Positions 35,756 to 46,499 of a stretch of 64,000 nucleotides of DNA are shown here, piece by piece. This stretch comes from Branchiostoma lanceolatum (taxonomy: Eukaryota; Chordata; Leptocardii; Amphioxiformes; Branchiostomatidae): contig NC_089723.1 in the NCBI RefSeq assembly GCF_035083965.1, positions 32,429,193-32,493,192 on the forward strand, read 5' to 3'. The number at the start of each line of letters is the position of its first letter. Within the stretch, counting starts at the first letter, position 1. The translations under genes and the position numbers were made by a program. The notes below the pieces were generated by a model, which worked only from the letters and a program-made list of their open reading frames with translations, searched no databases and was not told the origin of the DNA.

Positions 35756-36735
35756 TTGCATGGGCGGGGTGAGGTTGTAAAACAGGTTTTTAGTTTTTTC
35801 AGGGTATGTTGTCGTGGTGAATACACGACTCTGATTGGCCAAGATAAAGGACTACATAATTTCCTTGCCCTGAACACGGACCAGATCGCTGAAGCATTCT
35901 GAGGTCCACCAATATTGACAACTGTTGGTCCTCTCAGACAAGTCAGATTAAAAATGCTACCCAATCAATTAGCTAATGGGTCTGATGCAATCAGGACTAG
36001 CTACTTGTCTGCCCTCCGTACGTCATATGACCTCCGACCTTTGTGGGCGGGGTGAGGTTGCAAAACAGGTTTTTAATTTTTCAGGGTAAAGTATGTTGTC
36101 GTGGTGAATGCACGGCTCTGATTGGCCAAGATAAATAGCCTCCTTCGCAGACTTCCTATAACGGCGGCGTATATATTCACTGCCTTCAAAAAAGAAGTCA
36201 AACCTAAACCATAGTCAACCTTAGTTAACATAGAGCTTTCACAGTAGACTAGAAAACTATGTCGATTTCCATGTATTTCCATGTACTTGTTTGTCTGCAA
36301 TTAACCTTCGGGCATGAAGTTGCAAAAAAGTTATCATATTGGTAGGGGGAGACGCGATTTCTTCTACGGGCCAAGGTTCTCTAATGCCTGTAAGGGACTT
36401 TCGCTGCCAAGGGAGTTGTGTAGCCGACGCGGCTTGCCGGCATTTATAATAGAGAACCTTGGCCCGTGAAAGAAATCGCGCACACACACACTCCCACCAC
36501 CAATATACAGTGTATACACCGCCGTTAAAGGAAGTCTGTGAAGGAGGCTAAAGATAAAGGACTATATAATTTCCTTGCACCACTGAACAAGGACGAGGTC
36601 GCTGAAGCATTCTGAGGGCCGCCAGTATCGACAACTGTTCCTCTCAAACAAGCAGGAATAGAAGTATGTGCTAATTTTTGTCGTTGTTGCTTAAATGGAG
36701 GATAGATAGAAAGGAAAGTTGACCATAGATAGGTC
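35755..36735. repeat. Duplicated repeat block between the SLC46 copies
   Basis: The phrase 'gggcggggtgaggttg' to 'tctgattggccaagata' occurs at about 35762-35846 and again at 36043-36132. The following phrase 'gataaaggactacataatttc' to 'tgaagcattctgagg' is present at about 35842-35910 and 36553-36615. The second copy is interrupted by the MITE at 36136-36550. No coding capacity. Confidence 0.65.
36136..36550. mobile_element. hAT-like MITE with 8-bp target duplication
   Basis: Terminal inverted repeats begin TAGCCTCCTTCGCAGACTTCC on the left and close with the near-perfect reverse complement on the right. The flanks carry AAGATAAA at 36128-36135 and 36551-36558, an 8-bp duplication typical of hAT elements. 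The host sequence resumes on the other side of the insertion. Inside, 36350-36383 and 36451-36482 form a second hairpin built on 'gggccaaggttctct'. A related fragment is at about 59638-59830. Confidence 0.8.
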
Positions 36736-36759
36736 TGATGCTGAATATTTGTTGACTAT

Positions 36760-36874
36760 CATCCTGAGGTCCGCTTGTGTCGACAACTGCTGTTCCTCTC
36801 CGTCAACAGGCTAGGCTAGACAGATTTGTCATTTGTAACCAGTTAAGTTGTCGACGTGGGCGGACCTCAGGATG
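36760..36874. repeat. Hairpin repeat
   Basis: 29-bp arms at 36760-36788 (catcctgaggtccgc to cgacaact) and 36846-36874 are reverse complements with about three mismatches. Pieces of the arm resemble 35895-35940 and 36610-36650. Confidence 0.6.
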
Positions 36875-36949
36875 TTTCGAAGTTCTGGTGTCAAATCAGG
36901 GTAAGCGGAAACAAAACACATAATGCTTAACAAGATTTTTTTTCTCTCG

Positions 36950-37035
36950 ATAAAATTCGTTGAGTGATCAGTCAATTCGATCGGCCCCAGCGACGCCGCC
37001 AGCGTGCCGCGGGTCCAGTGAGAGGGGGGCTTTTT
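36950..37035 (+). repeat. GC-rich dispersed repeat copy at the duplication edge
   Basis: Contains the same core GCCGCCAGCGTGCCGCGGG as the repeat at 2200-2410 and matches the reverse complement of 2200-2270 over about 75 bp. It ends exactly where homology between the two SLC46 5' flanks begins (37029), so it marks one breakpoint of the tandem duplication. Confidence 0.65.
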
Positions 37036-37386
37036 CAGAAGCCTAAAGACAGTTCTCAAAGGACTAAGTCGTAATTGAAAAGTACAAAACTTAGTCTTTG
37101 GAAATGTGTGTCAGCAGTCATTGTTTGACCGTAATTTCAGTCCTCAATCATCATCAGACAAGCATTTCCATCTATTTGTTCCTTTATTTATTTATTGGTT
37201 TGGCTGACACACAGCCAGGGCTGCCCAACTAGCCTGAGGCTATTACAAAGGGCTAGCCCTGCTGACAACGAAAGTACATTGCAATTGACTGCATAACGAG
37301 CTTTAACAATATTCTAAACCTTACAGTTTGCTTACTTAGAAATGACATTCAGATAAGGACGTACGCATGGTGACCTATGGAAGAAA
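37029..37386 (+). promoter_or_regulatory. 5' flank of SLC46 copy B
   Basis: 37029-37160 matches the copy A flank at 32036-32167. Sequence at about 37165-37330 is absent from copy A; it contains 'cctttatttatttattgg' and 'agggctgcccaactagcctg', resembling an inverted LINE/SINE 3' end inserted after the duplication. The last 45 bp before the ATG again match copy A. Confidence 0.5.
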
Positions 37387-39629
37387 ATGACCAAAGACGC
37401 CAATAAAAGTGATGATGGCGGAGCATCAGAGTCTCAACCTCTCCTGGGTGACAACAAAAGGACCACAGACGACACTCCTTCTTCAACATGCCGCTTACCG
37501 ATAGAACCCATCCCGACGTTCTTTCTTGTCGCCATCGGTCTACAGAATCCCATTTTGAAAGAGTTTCTGTACTACGAACAATGTGAAAAGAATAACATCA
37601 CTTTTGTCTGGGACAGCAATTCCTCCAAGTGTTTCTTAAACATGTCTGATCCAGGGTACATGGCTCAGCAGACGGCCCAGGCCCTCGCTTCACAGCAGCT
37701 TCTGTACCACAACATTGCCTTGTATATACCAGTGTGCTTCTCTGCCATCTTCTTTGGGGTTTGGAGCGATTTAAGCCAAAGGAGAAAGGTCGCTATTCTG
37801 CCTGCAATTTTTGGATGCATCATACAAGCCACCATATACCTGCTACTAATGGGGTTTAAGTTCTCTTTTGAATTTGTCATAATTGGCATCCCTTTCGTTG
37901 GTCTGTTTGGCTACTTTTACACTCCATTCGTTGGAATCAAAGCTTACTTAGCCGATGTAACACCCCGCTCCAAACTTACATTTCGCCTGGCTGTACTCAG
38001 TGCCTTTGAAGGTATCGGCACTGGACTTGGGTTTGTAACGTCGGGTCTCTGGATTCAATGGCAAAGATCCTTTACCACATCGATGTGGATTCCATTAGGA
38101 CTGTTTACCTTCATCTTTCTGTACGTACTACTTCTTCCCGAGTCTTTGCCAGGGTCGAAGAAAAAACTGTTTTCGTGTTCGTATTTCGGCGCTTTCGGAC
38201 GAGCATGCAGCTCGGCCAAAAATTCCGACATCAACTGGGGCCTCTTAGGTTGCTATTACGTTGCCTACATTTCCTCGCATTTTGCTGATGGGGCTTTCTC
38301 TGAGATAGTCAATCTCTACTTAATGGACTCACCTTTTTGTTGGGACCCTACAAAGATTGGTGTTCTCTTTGCTGCCATGTACCTTGGAGAACACATGATG
38401 AGTGCAGTGGGAATCCGTCTGTTCGGAAGCGTCATGGATGACCTGTGGATCGCACAGATAGGCGTTCTGTCAGACGTCCTGGCAAACATACTCATGGCTG
38501 TGTCTGCTTACCTTCCGCACAGGGACATGGTTCCTTTCATCGGTAAGTACGTATACTCTTCTTCTTTTCCAACCTGTCGAATCAGATAGTGTGTTTAGAT
38601 GGTTGGTTGGTTGGTTGGTTGGTTGGTTGGTTGGTTGGTTGGTTGGTTGGTTGGTTGGCTGGGTTCATATTGTAGATAACAGTGTGGCTACTCGTAACTT
38701 ACTTTTCTCTGTTCCGTTTCCTACAGTCCCCTGTGTCCGAATGTTCGGCCTAATGCAGCGTTCTGTCATCAGTTCTGGCATGTCTAAACTTGTCCCACAG
38801 GATCGACAAGGTACGTCTACGTTTCTAAGATCTTCCGTATGCTGTTCATCCTCACTTTTCTGGATCCCAAACACCACATTCTATTGATGAATCCCTGTTT
38901 TATCTAATATGATTTTAGTTTATCTCTTCCTAGTGTATGTCAACGTTTGAAAATATAGAAAGAAGGAACAGGTCTTATTTCATTTCTTTCTGTCGCTGTT
39001 TTCATGCCAGTTGTGTGTTTTCAGGTACTGTGTTCGCGCTCCTGTACTGTTTTGAAGCCATCAGCAAGCTGACCCAGTCGCTGGTGTTCCTTCCCGTCTA
39101 CCGGGCCACTCTGCACTGGTTTCCCGGCTTCGGCTTCCTCATCAACCCGGCGATCAACTTCGCCATCACCGCTCCCGTACTGGGGTGAGTGTTGCGGGGT
39201 TACTTTAGTTGGTCTGTCTGTCAACAGGATCAAACAAAATATTTTCATGATTTTATGCATGTGCGCAGGCCTTGGTCAAATCAAAAAATGTGGTTGAATA
39301 TTAAGTAAGGTTTGAATCAAGGTCCAGAAAAATATAATGTAAGGTTCTTGTTCTGCATACTACAGGCATATGAGTCGCCTTAAATTTGCCTTAACAAACA
39401 TGTGATGAATAACTATGAAAACGTATTAATCACGTGGGCACTTGACAGAAGATTGCACACTTTCTCTGGCTTTTGGTGTGAGAACAATTTGCCTGAAACA
39501 ATCATGGGATGAAGAATAGATTTGAAGACAGGATATGTTTTCGTAAGTACATTTTCTTATTTTATTTTCAGATTCGTGCATTACCGAACGCGTTGCCGAT
39601 CAACGGGAAGTCAGCTCACAATCAACTAG
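37387..39629 (+). CDS. SLC46-like MFS transporter, copy B, 485 aa
   Basis: Four exons: 37387-38542, 38727-38810, 39025-39184, 39572-39629, each equal in length to its copy A counterpart; 1458 nt in frame. By eye about 32 of 485 residues differ from copy A, and nearly half of these lie in the first 80 residues (cytoplasmic tail and first helix). Membrane helices, the [11 protein letters not shown] loop and the three N-glycosylation sequons are all kept, so both copies look functional. Unlike copy A there is no LINE in the 3' UTR. The substrate within SLC46 (folates or other organic anions) is not determined. Intron 1 has a short (GGTT)n tract at the same place as in copy A. Confidence 0.9.
38600..38661. 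repeat. (GGTT)n microsatellite in SLC46-B intron 1
   Basis: About 60 bp of almost pure GGTT at the same intron position as the 260-bp tract of copy A. The tract predates the duplication and then changed length in one or both copies. Confidence 0.92.
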
Positions 39630-39934
39630 TGTCAACTGCGAGAACGTTTTTCCACGTGATATTTCTAAAGCATTCTTTAGATTTGACTCCTTGATATCGA
39701 TGTTGTTCCAAATACATCTTATCGGGACAAAATTAATGAGGTACAATAAGCTGGTCTATGCCGGTACTAAGGTACGTTTCCTGTAGATCTGGGACCAACA
39801 AACTCAAAAAGGGTTATACAGCTGTATCATTTCGTTCAATCGAAGATTACTATATGTTTATGTGTACAAAATATTTATTTGGATTTCCATTCGTATATAA
39901 GCTCTCGGTGCAAATGTGCAAGGCAGGCCAGGTA

Positions 39935-41390
39935 AAACTAGAGTTCCACGAACACATTATCTTCGCCAAATAATCAGGGCTTATTATGGAGAGTGATTAT
40001 CATTTACATGCTTATCACCCCCAGCAAATGTGATCATACACCATACCGTTTGGAAGTTATAAGGGGTGGGGTGGGGGTGGAGAAATAAGTCCAGCCTAGA
40101 TAGGGCTGAAAATCATTTAGTGGTACAGGAAATAGTATATGTATCTAGTGTGCTGATATATGTTATAACAGGTCATGAAAAAAATGCGAGTATGTTGATA
40201 TTATATGGGCCACAAAGGTTTGATATTGCAATGTTGTAAGTTGAAAGTGATGATGAAATGGTACAGTCAATATATATGAATAGAATAAATCTTTATTCCA
40301 TATCATGCACATTTTGAAAGACATAGTACATGTGACCTAGCAATGCACGTGGTGCAGTTTTGGTGCAGTGTATTTTCCGAGCAGAGGAGTGAGCCCGGCT
40401 GTTTTTTTTACGTGTTTTTAGGTGTTTTTGTCAGGCTTTCTATTTTGTCCCCTTTTTGTTATGTTGCCAACCGTGTGTTGGACAAAAATTCCTAAATTGA
40501 ACACGTTAAAAACCAGCCGGACCCACACCTCTGCTTGGAGAGGGGATACTGTCACACACATGTTTGAGAGTCTTATTATTATGAAATGCAGCGGGTTTAC
40601 AAACTTCCCTTACTAATTATGCCAATTAGCTCCTGATTTGCATAATTAGTCTTTGAATCTGTAAAGCACCATCTGAGCTCTCTACATACCAAACATCACG
40701 ACGATCTGTCGACCCCTTCTCAATGTATTCATGTCTGAAGGTCAAAACAAAACACCCACTGCAGTTCCAAACAAGCCGCTAGAGGGCCCAAACTTACACA
40801 ACTTCCTTCCTTTGGCATGAACTATCTACCACACAAAAAACATGACCATAGCACTTTCAGAAAATATGCCCTCAAATTTTGAAGCTCCGCTGCAGTACCT
40901 TAGATACCCGATAGAAGGCCCATTATCGAACTTGGCCTTCCTTTCACCCTACCCATCCACCAAATATCATGCAGAACCCTCAACAGCTTCTCGAGTTATG
41001 TTGTCCGCATACACACACACACAAAACCCGCTACAGTACCAACGGAAAATGCCAGGGCAATCATTTTTGGCCTTAACCTCCGTTCCCGTAACATCTACAC
41101 ACCTACAAAAAATCATGAAGATCCATTGACGTTTCCGTCACTTTTTTGGCCTACATACAAACACACAAAAATGCAAAGTCTGCTGCAGTACTGATGAAAA
41201 ACGCAAGGTAAACCATTTTCGAAGGTGACCTGCCTTTGCACAACCACTACACACCTACCAAAAATCATAAGGATTCATCAAAGGTTTCTTGACTTATGCT
41301 CCTGACATACATACAGACCCACCCAACAGCCGGCTCAACCGAAAACATAATCTTCTCCGAGTTCCTCGGCGAAGATAATAATGTGGATTA
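39935..41390 (-). repeat. Repeat block related to 30358-31485, inverted
   Basis: Starts with 'aactagagttccacga' and 'cttcgccaaat', and ends with 'ctcggcgaagat'. Read on the minus strand this matches both ends of the block at 30358-31485. Internal phrases such as 'tttttggtaggtgtgtag' (minus strand) recur, and one degenerate octamer pair is at about 40618-40650. Non-coding. Confidence 0.55.
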
Positions 41391-41399
41391 AAGTGAAAC

Positions 41400-42236
41400 G
41401 AAGGGATATCTAAAGCGTCACATGACGACGTGTGGACAAACTGCAAAACGATAACAAAACAGCCTCGGCCGTTCGCAATGATATCTATGATATGTGCTTT
41501 AATAACGTCCGATTGTGTCCGAATAGAATTTCAAATGTCCTGTTAACTCCAATGTAATGATGATAATCAATCATTTACTATCAGTGGACAACAGTTTTCA
41601 CAATAAGTTATTCACAACGCCAATACTCGTGTGTACTTTTGCTATCAGTATGTAGAATACATACAGTAGACACAGAAATGAATGGATGTGACTTTCGGGA
41701 CGGACAATACAGGCCTTATCTTAAGATAAACATATCCGTGCACTTACGTAATTTAGGTGAACGATTCGTATTTAAGAGCCAATGTCTGTAAGGATCAGAC
41801 AATAGTGCTCATGGTCAAAAAAATCGATTTGGATTATATTTTGCATGGAGATAGTACTTGGTCCACAACCCCTGAAAATAGCTTCCTTTCCGCTCAACAC
41901 CCATCGTTACCATGGCAACAGCCCAATCAAGTTTTGGGGCCATTTTGACCGATTTTTGTATGGTGACAACATGAAAATTGGCAAAGTTTAGAGCACGCTC
42001 ACTGCCAAATGCTTTAATGTAGCAGAAAACTAGAAAGGATCAATTTAGACCAATGCTTAAACTTCTAGAAAAACGGTGTGATGCTGATGTACAAAAATTC
42101 TTGAGTACTTGGGCATCCTCAAAACAATACGATGTTTTAAGGCTACAAAAACTTTGATTATTGCCTAACTTTGAGACGCAAAAACGTCTCGAGTCGTAAG
42201 ATATTTTCTGCTTGAAATTTATGCAACATATAGATA
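41400..42236. other. Intergenic, nothing recognised
   Basis: No exon or repeat structure I can support between the repeat block and the 220-bp hairpin. Confidence 0.4.
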
Positions 42237-42243
42237 CATAAAA

Positions 42244-42463
42244 TTAGACTCTACCAGTCTCCCCCGGTCGCTGGGAAAATAGTAGAAAATGGCCAAATAG
42301 AGTCAAATGTTTGAAGGGAGTCGGCTACGGAGAGAGGGTCAAATTCGCAAACTCGGTTGCGAATTTGACCCTCTCTCCGTAGCCGACTCCCTTCAAACAT
42401 TTGACTCTATTTGGCCAATTTCTACTATTTTCCCAGCGACCGGGGGAGACTGGTAGAGTCTAA
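42244..42463. mobile_element. 220-bp near-perfect hairpin MITE
   Basis: Arms 42244-42350 and 42357-42463 (107 bp each) are complementary at all but one position, with a 6-base loop (actcgg). The tip sequence is TTAGACTCTACCAGTCTCCC. CATAAA occurs directly outside both ends (42238-42243 and 42464-42469) and is a candidate target-site duplication. No coding capacity. Confidence 0.85.
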
Positions 42464-42736
42464 CATAAAATAGCTACAAAATGAATGCTTACAAAGTTTG
42501 GGTTCTTGTTTTGCAATGATAGCCTGTGGTTGCTACCGGAAGTAGGTCACTTTTCGTGATTTCACCATACAAAATTAACATTATAAAATTACATGGTTAA
42601 ATAGCGAAGCACACAAAAAATACAATTGAAACATGAAACAGGTCACCTTTGACGTGAGAACACGTGACTGCAGGTGAGACGACCTCGTCTAACCCCATTG
42701 TTGTTATGAAAGACGACAACTTGAAGGTCAGTCAAA

Positions 42737-44926
42737 ATGGCGGACCCAAAGACGAAGCCGTCCGAACCAGGAGGGGAAATGTCCGAAGCCAGGAAGATGC
42801 TGAATATGTTTTTTGGCAACTTCGACGGGACAGACGACAGGGACTGTTTCCAAGTCTTCGTGATGAAACATCTTCATGAAACTTTCCAATCAGGTAACGT
42901 TACCACTGCGTAGAGTTAACACTGCTAATGTTACGGTTGGCAGATTGCTAAGAATGTATTAAAGCTACAAGTTGAAATGACGACGTAGGTTGATTTTGAA
43001 AGTCTGTATTTGTGGCACCGCGTTGCTCTAATGGTAGAAATGGTCCTGGTTGAGAACCGATCACCGGTTCTGTGGTTGGGATTGAGAAAAGAAGGAATAT
43101 CAAATGTCGTCTTTCAGTGGACTGTAATATTCGGATCCGATTTCGTTCATTGTTGGAGGGGGCTGTACTAGCCTGAGTACGTATACCTTCCTAATTAGTT
43201 TCCCGGGGCTCCGATGCAATCCCCGGTAAACCATAACTGGGATGGCACCCTGGCTAGGTTATATCATATATCGTAACATTGACGTTGTAACGCTACAGCT
43301 CCTCCCCGACTTGAATCAACCAGTCCATATATCTGTTATCAGTGTAAAGTTACTTAGACGTGCACTATACATCCGAATAATCAGACAATACGAAAAAAAG
43401 ATAAGTGTGTGCATAGTGGATTTGAGCCCCGGTCTTTCGCCTGTATAGAACAAGCCATAACATTGGAGTCTACACGCTTTATAGCGAGAGACACCCTATC
43501 CTGACATAGAGATGTGTTACTACCTGTGACACAGGTATGTTCCAGGGCAGTCGGCTACTGGACCTCGGTACGGGGCCGTCTATCATGAGTCTCCTCAGCG
43601 CCAGCAAGTACTTTCCCGAGATCACGTGTTCGGACTCCTCACAGGTTCGTGAATCGTGAACTTTATTTGTTTGTGTTTGTTTGTTTGTTTGTTTGTTTGT
43701 TTAGGAGGGGTATTAGAGTGTTTTCTCCTACAGTAAAACTAGAACATTGGAATAATGCTAAAGGTGTTCTAATAAGACCATAAATTAAGAATGGTGTCTG
43801 GCATAGAAAATACAATGACAACAACAATGTTTCCTGCACGTTTCAGGTTAACCGAGACGAGCTTCAGAAGTGGCTGGATGGCGACCCGGACGTGTTTGAC
43901 TGGACCCCATACCTGCAGTACGCCAGCAAATTGGAAGGGAACAGGTGTTAATGACTCTTTCTACGCATTCAGATTAAGGACTAGTACTTCAATTCAAATC
44001 ATGCCAAATACAGTAGAAGGCTACGTTTTATTGCGTGTAATGATAGCTCTTTCTCCAAGCTCGAGTCGATATCGACCAAATGTTAATGTATCACATATTC
44101 ACACTAATCCTTTTTGCTTGAAAAAATAGACACGACCAAGAAAGTTTAAAACGTGGTAAATCAAATATGTGTACTCGCACACCTCTATCGTGGAAACTTG
44201 AAACTTCAACATCTTGGTGAATAAATAAATTAACATCTTGGTCTCGAATGTCTTATCATCACTACAGACCTTGAATCTAGGGCTTAATACGCTAAATATG
44301 CAACCTGTTTTAGCTATACGCCAGATGACATTGCGTCACGTGTGCGTGCTGCCGTCAAAGCCGTGATACCCTGTGACGTCACCCAGAGCAGTCCGCTGTC
44401 TTCAAGGTTTGAAAATTTCTACATAATTCATGGTACTAAAGCTCAAAGCCTGTGCCGTCAGCGAGGCAGAGTATTTAGAGCTATATCAATTAATAATCAT
44501 GTGTAGCTGTCTTACAGAATTTAATAGCCAATGACAGCTGGATGAAGATGTGAAACGAACATGAAAAGACTCACTACATTATAATGCTACCAATTGTCCT
44601 TTCCATTTCATTTCAGGGTTGACCCTTTCGATATCGTCGGGTCCTTTTTCCACGTGGAGTTCGCCTGCGCGACGTCAGACCAGTACTGCGCAGCCGTGAA
44701 GAACATGACGTCACTCCTCAAACACGGCGGCGGCCTGATCATCTCTGGAGACTTCAAAAACAACCCCATCGCGGGAAAAGAGAATTTCTCAGCTACGTTT
44801 AACGCAGATTTATTGCGAGAAACGCTCGCTAGCTGCGGTTTCACTGATGTAGATGTCAAACTGACCTCAATGATCGATCAACAAGTCCCGTGCGACTTTT
44901 TCTTTGTAACTGCTAGAAAAAAATAA
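42737..44926 (+). CDS. NNMT/PNMT/INMT-family N-methyltransferase, 255 aa
   Basis: Five exons: 42737-42893, 43535-43644, 43847-43944, 44314-44406, 44617-44926; 768 nt in frame, GT-AG introns. The ATG has a favourable context (aaaATGg). SAM-dependent methyltransferase of the nicotinamide/phenylethanolamine/indolethylamine N-methyltransferase family, expected in the cytosol. It shows the SAM-binding loop LLDLGTGPSI (60-69), an acidic end of the next strand (CSDSSQ), a WL...FDWTPYLQY segment, CDVTQSSPL and a LLKHGGGLIISGDF strand near the active site. Length is close to human NNMT (264 aa). By eye, the NNMT tyrosines of the N-terminal YLEKYY motif are replaced (MLNMFF here), and the substrate-binding Asp after the GG loop appears to be shifted or Gly, so the substrate may differ from nicotinamide. 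A tRNA gene lies about 500 bp downstream. Confidence 0.88.
43666..43703. repeat. (TTTG)n microsatellite
   Basis: About nine TTTG units in intron 2 of the methyltransferase gene. Confidence 0.85.
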
Positions 44927-45444
44927 ATCATTTCAACTCTGCTAAAACTCCACACCAGCGTTTGTGATCCGGACTTTGTTCATCATGATTTCTTATCCGC
45001 TGACATTTTCTTCTTTGTCTTGCTGTAAAAACCATCATTGGTCTGTCATTGATTTTATGTCTTTGATGTATCGAGTACCTTCTAAAGTTCCTAGTGTACA
45101 TGTTTATGCTAAAAACTGCCGGCGTCGATGAAGCCGCTACCCTCTATAGCTCTGCTAAGGTGCTTCCTCGTCTTAAACAAATCGCCGAGATGTACCGAGA
45201 AACCTCCTTGGGTATATGTAGGGCCAAGTTAGAAAGTACACCATGTTTTAGATATGCTAATGAAATATCTAAGCTGACACATCCCCAGTGCATTGCCTCC
45301 TGTCAGAATGGGAAAGAACTGCAGAAGATAGTCACTTGCGGTCTCCTCCAAGCATCTGGTCCGCACGTGAGGCTGGCAGGGTTCAGCTAAGGTGACAACC
45401 GGGCTGGTATAAGGAAAGGGGAACAGCAGGAGCAGAGCGTGCAG

Positions 45445-45537
45445 GGCTCGTTGGTCTAGTGGCATGATTCTCGCTTAGGGAGGGTGGCAAACCATCTAAG
45501 ATGCGAGAGGTCCCGGGTTCGACTCCCGGACGAGCCC
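45445..45537 (+). tRNA. tRNA-Pro(AGG) with a 21-nt intron
   Basis: Acceptor stem GGCTCGT pairs with ACGAGCC (45530-45536), with C as discriminator base. D arm 'ggtctagtggca', anticodon arm CTCGC/GCGAG and T arm 'tcccgggttcgactcccgga' are all present. The anticodon AGG is at 45477-45479. After position 37 (45480) an extra 21 nt (45481-45501) separate the two halves of the anticodon loop, the canonical position for a spliced tRNA intron. Without it the tRNA is 72 nt, the usual size. A T5 run at 45541-45545 is the Pol III terminator. Confidence 0.93.
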
Positions 45538-45540
45538 GTC

Positions 45541-45545
45541 TTTTT
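45541..45545 (+). terminator. Pol III terminator of the tRNA-Pro gene
   Basis: Five T residues starting 3 nt after the tRNA 3' end. Confidence 0.8.
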
Positions 45546-45549
45546 GCAC

Positions 45550-46310
45550 CACATCCTTATAGATATAAAATAGACATCAACTGAAGTTCATGTGTGCTGG
45601 TCTCTGAATATTGAATATGTTTTATCTGACTGCTACTTGATACGTTTCATATGTTTCACGGATACCTGTAATAAAGATATCTTAATCGATAAAGGGTAGA
45701 TGCGACCAAATTCTAGGATCCCCGATAATAGTTTTGAAGTTGAGAAATTTATTACGACAGTCTAAAATTACGTCTGAAAAGGGGATACTAGACTAGTAAT
45801 TGTTTTGTAAGAAATTCTCAAGTACTGAATCTTTCAATGAATATGTTGTTCTTTTTGTGCGTGTGTGTCCCATCTGTGAAGAGCACTGCATGACCTACAT
45901 TGCTGACATGCAGTATCTACTATTGATAGAACTATGTGAGGTCATCATGATCAGTCACCAAATGTTCCCCGAGGGCACGACATTTGTATTGATTCTATTT
46001 GAATCTTGAGAACCATAGCTTTATGTACAAAGGAGTGAGGTAATGAGGCGATGGCATCTCTGTAAAATAGATTTGACAGAATGAAAAGTAATTCAATGGC
46101 TAAAGAACACGTCCGCTGTATTTTGCGGTGTAACGCCATGCCAAGGGCGTAGCCTGTAGTTTTAAGGCAGACATTCTGAAACTCAATCGAAATCGAGGAT
46201 TATCATTGAAAATGTCTGGTGACCTATAATACATATGTGATAATACATATGTGTGTGTATGTGTTAGTCTAATCGGTGAGCCAGGTCGGGTTGTCGTTAC
46301 CTTACTGCTC
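45550..46310. other. Intergenic, nothing recognised
   Basis: No exon or repeat I can support. An AATAAA at 45670-45675 could serve a transcript from upstream, but this is not established. Confidence 0.4.
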
Positions 46311-46320
46311 CGAAGAACCC

Positions 46321-46482
46321 CGATGTAAGCGACCGTAGTCTCCAACCAGACCCAATAGATTGCATAGACCGTATCCAACTGGAAGAAGGAGCTTGTAATG
46401 CAATCTTGGGTTGCAAAACGTAAGTACTGCCAGTTTTCTACGGCAACCTATAGATCTGCTTGGAGATTAAGCGACCGGTCAC
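46321..46482. mobile_element. Old MITE copy (family of 51541-51692)
   Basis: Shares 'agaccgtatccaactgg', 'caacctatagatctgctt' and 'ggagatta' with the hairpin at 51541-51692, and its own ends are loosely inverted. More decayed than that copy. Confidence 0.5.
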
Positions 46483-46499
46483 TAGGCTATCACCGTTTG

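Noticed and set aside
43019-43085. tRNA-like string 'gcgttgctctaatggtaga'
   Set aside because: Resembles an A box only; no B box or cloverleaf closes, so at most a SINE head or chance.
45094-45390. 98-codon frame between the methyltransferase and the tRNA gene
   Set aside because: No splice sites, no recognisable domain; more likely chance.
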